Shown: positions 45,562 to 54,875 of the stretch, piece by piece
Numbering within the stretch: the first letter of the stretch is position 1
How the letters are laid out: each line of letters begins with the position of its first letter
The notes under the pieces: model-generated
Databases searched by the model: none
Seen by the model: only the letters and a program-made list of their open reading frames with translations
What the model was told of the DNA's origin: nothing
Made by a program: the position numbers and the translations under genes
DNA from: Methylobacterium sp. Leaf104
GTDB lineage: Bacteria; Pseudomonadota; Alphaproteobacteria; Rhizobiales; Beijerinckiaceae
Length of the DNA stretch: 64,000 bases
Assembly (NCBI RefSeq): GCF_001422885.1
Contig: NZ_LMMZ01000037.1
Span: 188,105 to 252,104, forward strand
Direction of reading: 5' to 3'

Positions 45562-46164
45562 ATGCTGACGCAAACTGGAACAACGGCGCCGGGTGCCGAC
45601 ATCGCTCAGCTTGCCGACAACGACCCCCTGGCCGCTTTCAGCGATCGCTCGCTGCTGATCGTCGACGACGACAAGCCGTTCTCGACCCGACTTGCCCGTG
45701 CCATGGAGATGCGCGGTTACGAGGTACAGGTTGCCGAGAGCGTCGCCGAGGGCGTCTCGATGGTGGATGTACGCCCGCCCGCCTTCGCTGTGATCGACAT
45801 GCGCCTCGGGGATGGAAATGGCCTCGACGTGATCGCGCGTCTCAAGGAGCGCCGGCCCGACGCGCGCGGCGTCATCCTGACCGGCTACGGCAATATCGCA
45901 ACGGCGGTCACGGCTGTGAAGCTCGGCGCCTTCGATTACCTCGCCAAGCCAGCCGATGCCGATGAGATCCACGGCACCCTGATGGCGCAACCGGGCGAGC
46001 GGGCCGACCCGCCGGAAAACCCAATGTCCGCGGACCGCGTGCGCTGGGAGCACATCCAGCGGGTCTATGAACTCTGCGGACGCAATGTCTCGGAGACGGC
46101 ACGCCGCCTGAACATGCATCGACGTACGCTTCAGCGCATCCTCGCCAAGCGCGCGCCGCGCTGA
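45562..46164 (+). CDS. actR: Response regulator ActR/RegA/PrrA
   Basis: This 200-residue two-domain regulator has a receiver (about 28-145) with DDD at 35-37, phospho-acceptor Asp79 in FAVIDMRLGDGNG and the lysine in YLAKPAD. A Fis-type helix-turn-helix (residues 160-196, VYELCGRNVSETARRLNMHR) is nearly invariant in this family. It is encoded 54 bases after actS. The receiver-HTH linker has the usual proline-rich PPENPMSADRVRWEHI sequence. Confidence 0.94.
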   Translation: MLTQTGTTAPGADIAQLADNDPLAAFSDRSLLIVDDDKPFSTRLARAMEMRGYEVQVAESVAEGVSMVDVRPPAFAVIDMRLGDGNGLDVIARLKERRPDARGVILTGYGNIATAVTAVKLGAFDYLAKPADADEIHGTLMAQPGERADPPENPMSADRVRWEHIQRVYELCGRNVSETARRLNMHRRTLQRILAKRAPR

Positions 46165-46283
46165 GCTTCGACAAGAAGACGCGGGCGGCGTTGCGCGACC
46201 GGTCCGGTTCGCGCTACGTCAGCCCGCATCCATCTTGGCGCCGGGTCTACTCCCGTGCGAGGCCGTAGCGGGGCGACACTGCA

Positions 46284-46520
46284 GTGAATACGCGGAATCT
46301 CATTACCATTTTGAGCATGATGGTGCTCGTCGGCACGGAGGTCTTTGCGGTCGCCATCGCGGCGGGTTGGGCCCTCGCCGGTCTGTTCGACCTCGGCGAC
46401 ACGGTCGGCCACGTGCTCATGGCCCTGTTCAGCCTTTTCGCGGCCTGGGTGATGCTTCAACTCTGGCGTCGCGCCACCAGCATCGAGCCGTTGCGCGAGA
46501 CGGACCCGAGCGCACGCTGA
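46284..46520 (+). CDS. Small two-helix membrane protein
   Basis: This 78-residue protein starts at a GTG. Two hydrophobic helices (ITILSMMVLVGTEVFAVAIA and VLMALFSLFAAWVMLQLW) are joined by a Gly/Asp-rich turn (ALAGLFDLGDTVGH). No family was recognised. It lies between actR and purS and is followed by a clear hairpin terminator, so it may be the last gene of the actSR transcript. Confidence 0.6.
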   Translation: MNTRNLITILSMMVLVGTEVFAVAIAAGWALAGLFDLGDTVGHVLMALFSLFAAWVMLQLWRRATSIEPLRETDPSAR

Positions 46521-46549
46521 GCGAAAACTATCGTTCCGGGGATTATGAG

Positions 46550-46570
46550 CGGCCCCCTCGGGGGCCGTTT
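46550..46570 (+). terminator. Intrinsic terminator after the small membrane protein gene
   Basis: A perfect 7-bp GC stem (cggcccc with ggggccg) has a CTCG loop and is followed by TTT. It sits 30 bases after the stop codon and directly before a purSQ promoter candidate. Confidence 0.8.
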
Positions 46571-46574
46571 CGCG

Positions 46575-46603
46575 TTGCTTGCCCGGCGTTTCCCGATTAT
46601 CCG
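46575..46603 (+). promoter_or_regulatory. Candidate purSQ promoter
   Basis: TTGCTT at 46575-46580, a 17-bp spacer and TATCCG at 46598-46603 sit just after the terminator and 34 bases ahead of the purS ATG. This implies purS-purQ are transcribed separately from the actSR region. Confidence 0.4.
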
Positions 46604-46636
46604 CAGTGTGCCCCGACAGCAGACGAGTCCAGATTC

Positions 46637-46876
46637 ATGAAAGCACGCATCATCGTCACCCTGAAGACCGGCGTGCTGGACCCGCAGGGTAAGGCGATCG
46701 AGGCAGCCCTGACGTCGTTCGGCCTGGCCGGCATCGACAGCGTGCGCCAGGGCAAAGTCTTCGACGTGGAGATTGCGGGCGCGGATCGGGCGGCGGCCGA
46801 GGCGACATTGAAGAGCGCCTGCAAGAAGCTGCTCGCCAACACCGTCGTCGAAAACTACGCCATCGAGATCGCCTGA
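46637..46876 (+). CDS. purS: Phosphoribosylformylglycinamidine synthase subunit PurS
   Basis: This 79-residue small subunit of FGAM synthase (MKARIIVTLKTGVLDPQGKAIE...VFDVEIAG...LLANTVVENYAIEI) matches the PurS family in length and throughout. PurS bridges PurQ and small-type PurL so that ammonia can pass from glutaminase to synthetase. Its stop overlaps the purQ start by one base. Confidence 0.95.
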   Translation: MKARIIVTLKTGVLDPQGKAIEAALTSFGLAGIDSVRQGKVFDVEIAGADRAAAEATLKSACKKLLANTVVENYAIEIA

Positions 46877-47556
46877 TGCGTGCCGCCATCGTTGTCTTTC
46901 CTGGCTCCAACCGCGACGGGGATGTCGCCCGGGCTTTGACCCAGTCGGGTGCCGAGGTCGTAAAGGTCTGGCACGCGGACACCGAGTTGCCTGCAGGAAC
47001 CGATTTGGCTGTTCTCCCGGGTGGGTTCTCGTATGGCGACTACCTGCGGTGTGGCGCCATCGCGGGGCGTGCGGCCGCTATGGACGCGGTTCGGGCCCAC
47101 GCCGCTCGCGGCGGCTTGGTTCTGGGCATTTGCAATGGCTTTCAGATCCTGTGCGAATCGGGTCTGCTGCCCGGTGTCCTGATGCGGAATGTCGATCGGC
47201 GCTTCATTTGCCATCGCCAACTGCTACGCGTGGAGCGCGCCGATACAAGATTCACCTCCGCCTATACCAAGAATCAGGTCATCGACGTCTGCGTGGCCCA
47301 TGGTGAGGGCAACTACTTCGCCGATCCAGGCATCATCGCGCGCCTCGAGGGCGATGGTCGGGTGGCGTTCCGCTACTCCGACGCCGACGGGAAGCTGACG
47401 GTCGATGCGAACCGCAACGGCTCGCTGAACTCCATCGCGGGCATCTACTCCGAAAAGCTCAACGTCCTCGGCCTGATGCCGCATCCGGAGAACTTCGTAG
47501 AGGATCTCGTCGGTGGAACGGACGGACTAGGCCTGTTCACGAGCCTCGCCGCCTAG
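46876..47556 (+). CDS. purQ: Phosphoribosylformylglycinamidine synthase subunit PurQ
   Basis: This 226-residue class I glutamine amidotransferase supplies ammonia for FGAM formation. The nucleophile cysteine is in LVLGICNGFQILCESGLLPG, the oxyanion region in VLPGGFSYGDYLRCGAIA, and the catalytic His-x-Glu in GLMPHPENF. It is complete. purL does not follow in this window; the next gene is on the opposite strand. Confidence 0.96.
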   Translation: MRAAIVVFPGSNRDGDVARALTQSGAEVVKVWHADTELPAGTDLAVLPGGFSYGDYLRCGAIAGRAAAMDAVRAHAARGGLVLGICNGFQILCESGLLPGVLMRNVDRRFICHRQLLRVERADTRFTSAYTKNQVIDVCVAHGEGNYFADPGIIARLEGDGRVAFRYSDADGKLTVDANRNGSLNSIAGIYSEKLNVLGLMPHPENFVEDLVGGTDGLGLFTSLAA

Positions 47557-47569
47557 CTTGCCGCCGCGT

Positions 47570-47597
47570 CCGTCGTTCCGTGGTTGGGGAACGACGG
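47570..47597. terminator. Bidirectional hairpin between purQ and apt
   Basis: A perfect 10-bp stem (ccgtcgttcc with ggaacgacgg) has an 8-nt loop and lies in the 49-bp gap between convergent genes. Confidence 0.7.
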
Positions 47598-47605
47598 ATC
47601 GGGCC

Positions 47606-48151
47606 TCAGTGCCCGTCGAATTCCATCAAGGTCCGGACCGGTACATCGAGGTCGCGCAGCTTCTGTGCGCCGCCGATCTCCGGCAGGTCGATGACGAAGC
47701 AAGCCGCCACCACCTCGGCTCCGATCCGGCGCAGCAGATTCACGGCCGCGCAGGCCGTGCCGCCGGTGGCGATCAGGTCGTCCACGACAAGCACACGGTC
47801 GCCCGGCTTGATCGCGTCGACGTGAATTTCCATCTCATCGGTGCCGTATTCGAGCGCGTAGGCGATCGACACGGTCTTGTGCGGCAGCTTGCCCTTCTTC
47901 CGAATCGGCACGAAGCCGGAGGAGAGCTGGTGCGCTACCGCGCCGCCGAGGATGAAACCCCGCGCCTCGATGCCCGCCACCTGATCGATCCGGCCGCCTG
48001 CATAAGGGTGAACCAGCGCGTCGACCGCGCGACGGAACGCGCGCGGGTCGCTCAGCAGCGTTGTGATGTCACGAAAGACGATCCCGGGTTTCGGGTAATC
48101 CGGGATCGACCGGATCGAGTCCTTCAACGCGATGTGGCGGCGGGTTTCCAT
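47606..48151 (-). CDS. apt: Adenine phosphoribosyltransferase
   Basis: This 181-residue type I phosphoribosyltransferase salvages adenine to AMP with PRPP. It shows the family opening [22 protein letters not shown], the base-recognition region [14 protein letters not shown] and the PRPP-binding loop [17 protein letters not shown]. Length is typical. It is convergent with purQ, so salvage and de novo purine genes share a terminator region. Confidence 0.95.
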   Translation of the reverse strand: METRRHIALKDSIRSIPDYPKPGIVFRDITTLLSDPRAFRRAVDALVHPYAGGRIDQVAGIEARGFILGGAVAHQLSSGFVPIRKKGKLPHKTVSIAYALEYGTDEMEIHVDAIKPGDRVLVVDDLIATGGTACAAVNLLRRIGAEVVAACFVIDLPEIGGAQKLRDLDVPVRTLMEFDGH

Positions 48152-48201
48152 ACGGGCGGCCCTTGTCGAGGAGAGTGGAAGCGAGGAGGACTCGGTCCCC
48201 C

Positions 48202-48996
48202 TCAGGCGTTGGCGCGGCGCAGGAGCTTCACGAGTTCACCATGCAGGACTTCGTTGCCGCAGGCCACCGACCGGGCGGCCAATGGCTCGGCACCGCCATC
48301 GGCACTGGTGACGAAGCCGCCAGCCTCGCGCACCAGGATGATTCCCGCAGCGATGTCCCAGGTCTGCAGATCGCGCTCCCAGTAGAGGTCGGAGCGACCG
48401 CAGGCCACGTAAGCGAGGTCGAGAGCGGCCGAGCCGAAGCGGCGGGCACCTCCTGTTACGGCCATCACGGCGGCGACCTCGCGCAGGAGCTTCGGGTGAT
48501 CGCCTCGGCCGAGATAGGGCGAGCCGTAGGCGACCAGGGCATCGGCCATATCGGTCCGCCCGGAGACGCGAAGGCGGCGGTTGTTCAGGTAGGCACCTTT
48601 GCCGCGCTCGGCGACGAAGAGCTCGTCCTTGGCCGGATCGTAGATCACGCCGGCGACGATCTGGCCCTCGCGCTCCAGACCGACCGAGATGGCGAAGTGC
48701 GGGATACCGTGAAGGAAGTTCGTGGTACCGTCGAGAGGATCGACGTGCCAGGTGTGGCTCTTGTCCGCCCCCTCGACGTTGCCGGATTCCTCCAGGATGA
48801 GCCCATAGCCTGGCCGCGCCTTCATCAACGCATCCTTCAGGACTTCCTCGGCCTTGCGGTCGGCTGCGGAGACGAAGTTTCCGGGACCCTTACGGGAGAC
48901 CTGCAGGTTCTCGATCTCGCCGTAATCGCGCTTGAGGCCGCGGGCCGCCTTGCGCACGGCGTCGACCATGACGGTCATGAGGGGTGAGCTGATCAT
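48202..48996 (-). CDS. suhB: Inositol monophosphatase family protein (SuhB-like)
   Basis: This 264-residue Mg-dependent phosphatase shows the family's metal site [19 protein letters not shown] and the C-terminal [15 protein letters not shown] motif, with the first ligand in ILEESG. Members hydrolyse inositol or other sugar monophosphates. SuhB itself also acts in ribosome and RNA biogenesis in E. coli; which role applies here cannot be read from the sequence. It is upstream of apt on the same strand. Confidence 0.87.
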   Translation of the reverse strand: MISSPLMTVMVDAVRKAARGLKRDYGEIENLQVSRKGPGNFVSAADRKAEEVLKDALMKARPGYGLILEESGNVEGADKSHTWHVDPLDGTTNFLHGIPHFAISVGLEREGQIVAGVIYDPAKDELFVAERGKGAYLNNRRLRVSGRTDMADALVAYGSPYLGRGDHPKLLREVAAVMAVTGGARRFGSAALDLAYVACGRSDLYWERDLQTWDIAAGIILVREAGGFVTSADGGAEPLAARSVACGNEVLHGELVKLLRRANA

Positions 48997-49112
48997 CGAT
49001 CTTCAGGTCCAGGCCGATTCAAAGAACGTTGGTTCGAGAAACATCCGGCGCGGCCATAGCACGTTTGCGCGCCGGCTCACCCCTGTCGAATGCGGGTCTG
49101 CCCTACGGGCTG

Positions 49113-50138
49113 CTAATTGACCTTCGCGCGATCGGCCGCAAGAGCCTCGGCGCGCTGGCGCTCCGTCGGCTCCAGACCCTTCAGGTTTTCGTCGAGCCAG
49201 GGGTCCGACAATCCCTGCGCCGAGGCAGCGAGATTCCAGGCCGCCGCCTCAACCAAGTTCTTCTGAACGCCGCGCCCAACCACGAACAGTCGCGCGATCC
49301 GATTCTGAGCGATGGCGTTCCCACGAGCAGCGGCGTGCTGGAAGTAGCGCGCGGCGCGCGTCTCATCCTTCGGCAGGCCGGTGCCGTTGAAGAGAAGGAT
49401 GGCGAACTCGACCTCGCCGGCCAGATCGCCGTTATCCGCCGCCCGCCGGAACCATTCGGCGGCCTGGGTCGAATCCTTGGTCACGCCGCGACCCTGCAGG
49501 TAGAGGACCCCGAGATCGTGCTGTGCGGCGCCGATCTCACCGTCGGCCGCCTTGCGGAACAGGGTGGCGGCCCGGGCCTGATCCGGGTCGGTGCCGGTGC
49601 CCAGGAGGATCAGCGCAAGGTTGTAGGCTGCGGTCGTGTCCCCCTTCTCGGCGGCTTTCTCCAGCCATTGCCGCCCGGCTTTCATGTCCTTGGCGCCCCC
49701 ACGCCCGTCGATGGACATCAGGCCGAGCGACGCCATCGCGTGCACGTCGCCCTGCGCAGCTGCGAGGCGGTACCATTCGGCTGCCTTCACCGGGTCCTGC
49801 TTGAGGCCGAGACCCTGATTGTAGAGTTCGCCCAGCAGCGTCATCGCCGCCGCATCCTTCGGATCGGCCGCGATCCGCTTCGTCGCCTCGCGGAATGCAG
49901 TCGTGTACTGACCGCGCTGGTAGGCGCCGAAGGCCGTATCCGCCGGCTTGTCGCTGGGCTTCGCCATGAAGGGCACGGACCGCATGGCATTCGGGGAGTA
50001 GGGTGTCGGCAGTTCCTTAAGGGGTGCCGAGAACACCTCGCGTGTCGCGGGCTTCGCCGCTTCCGGCGACAGCGACGACGCAGCGTAAACCTCGCCGAGA
50101 CCGAAGATCAGCGCCGTGAGGCTGAGCGCCACTCTCAC
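49113..50138 (-). CDS. Exported Sel1-repeat protein
   Basis: This 341-residue protein has a signal peptide (MRVALSLTALIFGLGEVYAASS) and about six Sel1-like tetratricopeptide repeats from residue 90 on. The repeats have the consensus AxxWYRLAAAQGDxxAxxxLGxLYxxGxGVxxD. Such solenoids mediate protein-protein contacts in the periplasm, often in envelope stress or polysaccharide pathways. Its start overlaps the stop of the thiE-like gene by four bases, which couples the two. Confidence 0.85.
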   Translation of the reverse strand: MRVALSLTALIFGLGEVYAASSLSPEAAKPATREVFSAPLKELPTPYSPNAMRSVPFMAKPSDKPADTAFGAYQRGQYTTAFREATKRIAADPKDAAAMTLLGELYNQGLGLKQDPVKAAEWYRLAAAQGDVHAMASLGLMSIDGRGGAKDMKAGRQWLEKAAEKGDTTAAYNLALILLGTGTDPDQARAATLFRKAADGEIGAAQHDLGVLYLQGRGVTKDSTQAAEWFRRAADNGDLAGEVEFAILLFNGTGLPKDETRAARYFQHAAARGNAIAQNRIARLFVVGRGVQKNLVEAAAWNLAASAQGLSDPWLDENLKGLEPTERQRAEALAADRAKVN

Positions 50139-50797
50139 GCGGTCGCCTCCCGGACGGCGGCCACCTGCATCTGGATGGCGCCGACGTCGGCGGTCTCGCC
50201 GATCCAGAGGGTACTTTCCAGCCCGAGGAACTCGGCGCCCGTGGCCAGGAGCGGACCGACCTGATCCGTTGCATGCGCGACAGCGATGCAGGGTGTCTCG
50301 AAGATCTCAGTCCACCAGCCGGCCCGGTCTAGCACCGTCTCGGCATCCGGCGCCATGCCGTCAGCGTAGAGACCGCCGAACATCACGTAGTCGACACCGG
50401 CCTCGCCGGCCTCCATGGCCGCGTGCTTCTGCTCGTGCCCACCTGCGCCGAGGATGCGTCCGTCGGCGAGGCGCTCACGCAGATCACGCAGATCACCGTC
50501 TCGCGCCTTGTCCAAGTGAATCCCGTCGGCCCCGCCGCGCGCCGAGACGCTGACAAGGTCGCCGGCAAAGCCTGAGCAGGCGACGACCATAGCGGCACCC
50601 GCATCCTGAGCCACCGGCGCCAGACGCTTGACCAAATTGACGAGGCTGCGTTCGTCGGCCGGGGCTAGGCGTAGGATGACGGCGGCGACATCGCCGGCCA
50701 TGCAGGCGGCGGTGATCGCGGCGGCGAGCGCTTCGGCGTCACCGGCCTCGACCTGGTGGGGACTGAGCAGAGCGAGGCGGGTGCGGGGTTCCGACAT
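50135..50797 (-). CDS. Degenerate thiamine-phosphate-synthase-like TIM-barrel protein
   Basis: This 220-residue protein follows the ThiE fold pattern, including GGADGIHLDKARDGDL and AGEAGVDYVMFGG. Catalytic signatures are not conserved. The strand-2 R-E-K motif reads VILRLAPADE, the pyrophosphate-binding P-T-x-T-K loop after the GxGP strand reads GGLYADGMAPDAE, and the terminal GGI phosphate loop reads AHATDQVG. It is thus unlikely to be a normal TMP synthase. It lies between fba and the Sel1 gene. Similar thiE-like genes sit beside fba in other Hyphomicrobiales, hinting at a role tied to sugar phosphates. Confidence 0.7.
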   Translation of the reverse strand: MSEPRTRLALLSPHQVEAGDAEALAAAITAACMAGDVAAVILRLAPADERSLVNLVKRLAPVAQDAGAAMVVACSGFAGDLVSVSARGGADGIHLDKARDGDLRDLRERLADGRILGAGGHEQKHAAMEAGEAGVDYVMFGGLYADGMAPDAETVLDRAGWWTEIFETPCIAVAHATDQVGPLLATGAEFLGLESTLWIGETADVGAIQMQVAAVREATA

Positions 50798-50816
50798 ACG
50801 GTGTCCTTCAGACGCC

Positions 50817-51890
50817 TCAGCTCGCAGCGCCGATCTTCGGATCGAGAGAGCCATTGGCGTAGCGCTTGGCCATGGTGGCCACGGAAACCGGGCGGATCTT
50901 GGAACCCTGGCCAGCGGTGCCAAACTCTTCGAAGCGCTGCCTGCAGAGCTTGGTCATCGCTTCCATGGCGGGCTTCAGGTACTTACGCGGATCGAACTCG
51001 GCCTTGTTCTCGGCGAGGATCTTCCGGATCTGACCGGTCATCGCCATCCGGTTGTCGGTGTCAATGTTGATTTTGCGCACACCGTGCTTGATGCCGCGCT
51101 GGATCTCCTCGACCGGCACGCCCCAGGTCGGCTTCATCTCGCCGCCGTACCGGTTGATGATGTCCTGGAGGTCCTGCGGCACCGACGAGGAGCCGTGCAT
51201 CACGAGGTGGGTCGTGGGCAGGCGGCGGTGGATCTCCTCGATCACGTTCATCGCCAAGACGTCGCCGTCAGGCTTGCGCGTGAACTTGTAGGCGCCGTGC
51301 GAGGTGCCCATGGCGACGGCGAGGGCGTCGACCTTGGTGGCCTCGACGAACTTCACGGCCTCGTCGGGATCGGTGAGGAGCTGGTCGTGGCTAAGCACGC
51401 CCTCGGCACCGTGGCCGTCCTCGGCCTCGCCCTGACCGCTCTCCAGAGACCCAAGTACGCCGAGTTCGCCCTCGACCGAAACGCCGGCCCAATGGGCCAT
51501 CTTGGTGACGTTGCGGGTGATCTCGACGTTGTAGTTGTAGTCGGCAGGGGTCTTGCCGTCCGCCTTGAGCGATCCGTCCATCATCACCGAGGTGAAGCCG
51601 TACTGGATGGCGGTGGCGCAGGTGGCTTCATCGCTGCCATGGTCGAGGTGCATGCATACCGGGATGTGGGGATAGATCTCCACGAGGCCGTCGATGAGCT
51701 TGGCCAGTACGATGTCGTTGGCGTAGGCGCGCGCGCCCTTGCTCGCCTGCAAGATCACCGGAGAGTCGGCCGCATCCGCCGCCGCCATGATGGCGAGGCC
51801 CTGCTCCATGTTGTTCAGGTTGAACGCGGGCACGCCGTACTCATGCTCGGCGGCATGATCCAGGAGCTGCCTCAGGGTGATGCGGGCCAT
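50817..51890 (-). CDS. fba: Class II fructose-bisphosphate aldolase
   Basis: This 357-residue zinc aldolase cleaves or forms fructose 1,6-bisphosphate (and probably sedoheptulose 1,7-bisphosphate in methylotrophs and autotrophs). Zinc ligands lie in [20 protein letters not shown] and the later GTSHGAYK and HGSSSVP segments, and the phosphate-binding NIDTDNR motif is present. The ATG at 51890 follows GAGGAG. The frame extends further upstream without conserved sequence. It is in the same direction as pgk with a 198-bp gap. Confidence 0.96.
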   Translation of the reverse strand: MARITLRQLLDHAAEHEYGVPAFNLNNMEQGLAIMAAADAADSPVILQASKGARAYANDIVLAKLIDGLVEIYPHIPVCMHLDHGSDEATCATAIQYGFTSVMMDGSLKADGKTPADYNYNVEITRNVTKMAHWAGVSVEGELGVLGSLESGQGEAEDGHGAEGVLSHDQLLTDPDEAVKFVEATKVDALAVAMGTSHGAYKFTRKPDGDVLAMNVIEEIHRRLPTTHLVMHGSSSVPQDLQDIINRYGGEMKPTWGVPVEEIQRGIKHGVRKINIDTDNRMAMTGQIRKILAENKAEFDPRKYLKPAMEAMTKLCRQRFEEFGTAGQGSKIRPVSVATMAKRYANGSLDPKIGAAS

Positions 51891-52088
51891 GGGTTTCTCC
51901 TCAGATACGAATGCCGCGAAGGCGATCCGCCAACCGACGCGCCAGGGGGCGCAATCCTTCCGATTTCGTTCGTCTTTTCGGATCTTTGCCGGTCCGTTGC
52001 AACTCTCGCAGGACAGCAATCCGGGGACGCGGCGCGGTGTCGGAGGACGTAGGCCGTCCTCCCGGATTTCACCGCGTCGCGACTGCGG

Positions 52089-53291
52089 TCAGCCCTTGGC
52101 GCGCAGGGCCTCGACGCCGGGCAGTTCCTTGCCCTCGAGCCATTCGAGGAATGCTCCGCCGGCCGTGGAGACGTAGGAGAAGGTCTCGCCCACGCCCGCA
52201 TGGTTCAGGGCCGCCACCGTGTCGCCGCCACCAGCCACCGAGACGAGCTTACCGGCCTTGGTCCGCTCGGCCGCATGCTGGGCCGCCGCCACGGTGGCGG
52301 CATCGAATGGCGTCAACTCGAAGGCGCCGAGCGGACCGTTCCAGACCAGGGTCGCGGCCTCGTCGATGGCTGCATTGATCTCGGCCACCGAGGCAGGGCC
52401 GGCATCGAGGATCATGCCGCCGTCCGGCACGGCATCGACCGACACCGTCTGGTACGCTGCGTTCGCCTTGAACTCGGAGGCCGAGACCGCGTCGACCGGC
52501 AGGATGATCCGGCACTTGGCCGCCTTGGCCGCCTCGACGATGCGCAGGGCGGTATCGGCAAGGTCCTTCTCGCAGAGCGATTTGCCGACAGTCTTGCCCT
52601 GCGCGTGCAGGAAGGTATTGGCCATGCCGCCGCCGATGACGAGCATGTCGACTTTCGCGACGAGGTTCTGAAGGAGGTCGATCTTCGAGGAGACCTTGGC
52701 ACCGCCGACGAGGGCGATGACCGGACGAGTCGGGGCTTCCAGGCCCTTGGTCAGGGCGTCGAGTTCGGCCTGCATCAATCGACCGGCAAAAGCGGGCAGC
52801 AGGTGGGCAAGCCCTTCCGTCGAGGCGTGCGCCCGATGCGCGGCCGAAAACGCCTCGTTGACGTAGAGGTCGCCGTTCACGGCCAGCTGCTCGGTGAAGA
52901 CCTTGTCGTTCTTCTCCTCGCCGGCATGGAAGCGGGTGTTCTCGAGGAGGAGGACGTCTCCGTCCTTCAGGCGCGCGACGGCATCGGCCGCGGCCGGGCC
53001 GACGCAATCCTCGGCAAAGGCGACCGAGAGGCCGAGCTTCCGGCTCAAGGTCTCCACGACAGGCTTCAGCGACTCGGACGCGACGGGCTTTCCTTTCGGA
53101 CGCCCAAAATGCGCCAGCAGCACCACGCGGCCGCCCTTGTCGGCGATCTCGGCGATCGTCGGCACGATCCGCTCGATACGGGTGGCGTCGGTGACGCGTT
53201 CACCCTCCATCGGTACGTTCAGGTCCACGCGAAGGAGCACGCGCTTGCCCTGAAGCGGGCCGGCATCGTCGAGGGTGCGGAAAGCGGTCAT
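52089..53291 (-). CDS. pgk: Phosphoglycerate kinase
   Basis: This 400-residue enzyme transfers phosphate between 1,3-bisphosphoglycerate and ADP. It shows [10 protein letters not shown], the substrate-binding [26 protein letters not shown], the hinge [13 protein letters not shown] region and the ADP-binding [12 protein letters not shown]. The ATG at 53291 begins the conserved region. It is downstream of the coiled-coil gene by 37 bases, so gap, the coiled-coil gene and pgk may form one transcript. Confidence 0.97.
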   Translation of the reverse strand: MTAFRTLDDAGPLQGKRVLLRVDLNVPMEGERVTDATRIERIVPTIAEIADKGGRVVLLAHFGRPKGKPVASESLKPVVETLSRKLGLSVAFAEDCVGPAAADAVARLKDGDVLLLENTRFHAGEEKNDKVFTEQLAVNGDLYVNEAFSAAHRAHASTEGLAHLLPAFAGRLMQAELDALTKGLEAPTRPVIALVGGAKVSSKIDLLQNLVAKVDMLVIGGGMANTFLHAQGKTVGKSLCEKDLADTALRIVEAAKAAKCRIILPVDAVSASEFKANAAYQTVSVDAVPDGGMILDAGPASVAEINAAIDEAATLVWNGPLGAFELTPFDAATVAAAQHAAERTKAGKLVSVAGGGDTVAALNHAGVGETFSYVSTAGGAFLEWLEGKELPGVEALRAKG

Positions 53292-53328
53292 CGGGGCCTT
53301 GGCTCTGGTCGGGCGGGACGAGTCTGGA

Positions 53329-53805
53329 TCAGCGCGGCGGCAGCATCGCATCCAGGTGGAAGCGCTGAGCGGCGATTGTCAGTGCGACCGTGAGGACTGC
53401 AGTGATGATCGCGGTGAGCACGAGAGCACCGGAGCCGGGAAGACCGCGAGTGCGGTCGGCGATGGCACGGACTTCGCTGCGGAGGGCGGAGAGGTCGCTC
53501 TGGCGGGCTGCCTCGTTCATGCGGCCGGCGGCACCTTCGACCTTCTCCTCGACGCGGGACAGCAATGCCTCGGAGCGCGCATACTTGTCCTCGATCCGCG
53601 AACACTTGTCCTCGATCCGGGCCAGCTGATCGCTACTCGGTCCGTTGCCGTGCGCCGGGAGAGGTGCGGCCTTGCCGATCAAGACCGGATCTGCCGGAAC
53701 CGAACCGGCGGGGGCCGTAGCCGGCGCGGGCGCCGGCGACGGGGGTGCTGAAGTGCCTGGAATGAAGTCGCGTCCGGTGGGGGAGGTCTCTGTCATGTCA
53801 GGCAC
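53329..53805 (-). CDS. Coiled-coil protein with C-terminal membrane anchor
   Basis: This 158-residue protein starts with a Pro/Ala-rich tail (about 1-55). A coiled coil follows, carrying the direct repeat [20 protein letters not shown], then a helix ending in IADRTRG. A single C-terminal membrane helix comes last ([20 protein letters not shown]). No family was recognised. Its place between gap and pgk is shared by small unknown genes in related genomes. The short repeat at DNA level suggests recent internal duplication. Confidence 0.65.
   Translation of the reverse strand: MPDMTETSPTGRDFIPGTSAPPSPAPAPATAPAGSVPADPVLIGKAAPLPAHGNGPSSDQLARIEDKCSRIEDKYARSEALLSRVEEKVEGAAGRMNEAARQSDLSALRSEVRAIADRTRGLPGSGALVLTAIITAVLTVALTIAAQRFHLDAMLPPR
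53583..53624 (-). repeat. 21-bp direct repeat inside the coiled-coil gene
   Basis: Two adjacent 21-bp copies, both beginning acttgtcctcgatccg (53583-53603 and 53604-53624), encode the repeated RIEDK heptad of the coiled coil. Confidence 0.8.
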
Positions 53806-53867
53806 ACCATGCTGGTCGTCGCGTGGTCTTCGGGAACCTTCGAACCGTCAGAAGTCGGTGAAGCGGC

Positions 53868-54875
53868 TCAGAGCAGCTTGCCCATGGCCACGGCCGTGTC
53901 GGCCATGCGGTTCGAGAAGCCCCATTCGTTGTCGTACCACGACAGGATGCGCACGAAGGTGCCGTCCATGACCTTGGTCTGGTCGAGATGGAAGGTCGAC
54001 GAGTGGGGGTCGTGGTTGAAGTCGATCGAGACGTTGGGCTGATCGGTGTAGGCCAGCACGCCCTTGAGCGGACCGTCGGCGGCGGCACGGATCGCGTTGT
54101 TGATCTCCTCGACTGTGGTCTGGCGCTTGGCCGTGAAGACGAGATCGACAGCCGACACGTTGGGGGTCGGTACACGGATCGAGGTGCCGTCGAGCTTGCC
54201 CTTCAGCTCCGGCAGCACCAGGCCGACAGCCTTGGCCGCGCCGGTGGATGTCGGGATCATCGAGAGTGCAGCGGCACGGGCCCGGTAGAGATCCTTGTGC
54301 ATTTGGTCCAGCGAGGGCTGGTCGTTGGTGTAGGAGTGGATCGTCGTCATGAAGCCGCGCTCGATCCCGACGAGATCGTTCAGCACCTTGGCCACCGGCA
54401 CGAGGCAGTTGGTGGTGCAGGAGGCGTTCGAGATGACGAGGTGGTCGGCGGTCAACTTGTCGTGGTTGACGCCGTAGACCACCGTCAGGTCGGCTCCGTC
54501 GGCAGGGGCCGAGACGATGACGCGCTTGGCGCCGGCGTCAAGGTGGGCCTTGGCCTTGTCCTTCGACGTGAAGATTCCGGTGCACTCGAGGGCGATGTCG
54601 ACACCGAGCTCGCGATGGGGCAGCTCGGCCGGATTGCGCACGGCCGTGACCTTGATGCGTTGGCCGTCGACAACGATGAATTCGCCGTCGACCTCGACCT
54701 TGGCGTTGAAGCGGCCGTGGATCGAATCGAAGCGCAGGAGATGGGCGTTGGTCTCGACCGGGCCGAGGTCGTTGATCGCCACCACCTCGATGTCCTTGCG
54801 GCCGGCCTCGTGGATGGCGCGCAGGACGTTGCGACCGATGCGTCCGAACCCGTTGATGGCAACCTTCACCGACAC
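53868..54875 (-). CDS. gap: Glyceraldehyde-3-phosphate dehydrogenase, type I
   Basis: This 335-residue NAD-dependent GAPDH has the Rossmann opening [18 protein letters not shown], the catalytic cysteine in [17 protein letters not shown], the catalytic histidine in [10 protein letters not shown] and the C-terminal [12 protein letters not shown]. The GTG at 54875 is chosen because the fold starts within three residues and the product has the standard length. A longer in-frame reading upstream is not conserved. tkt, which precedes gap in several relatives, is not present; the upstream neighbour is divergent. Confidence 0.96.
   Translation of the reverse strand: MSVKVAINGFGRIGRNVLRAIHEAGRKDIEVVAINDLGPVETNAHLLRFDSIHGRFNAKVEVDGEFIVVDGQRIKVTAVRNPAELPHRELGVDIALECTGIFTSKDKAKAHLDAGAKRVIVSAPADGADLTVVYGVNHDKLTADHLVISNASCTTNCLVPVAKVLNDLVGIERGFMTTIHSYTNDQPSLDQMHKDLYRARAAALSMIPTSTGAAKAVGLVLPELKGKLDGTSIRVPTPNVSAVDLVFTAKRQTTVEEINNAIRAAADGPLKGVLAYTDQPNVSIDFNHDPHSSTFHLDQTKVMDGTFVRILSWYDNEWGFSNRMADTAVAMGKLL

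Noticed and set aside
50798-50816. TPP riboswitch for the thiE-like gene
   Set aside because: The intergenic gap to fba is only 19 bases and no THI-box motif is visible upstream of fba either.
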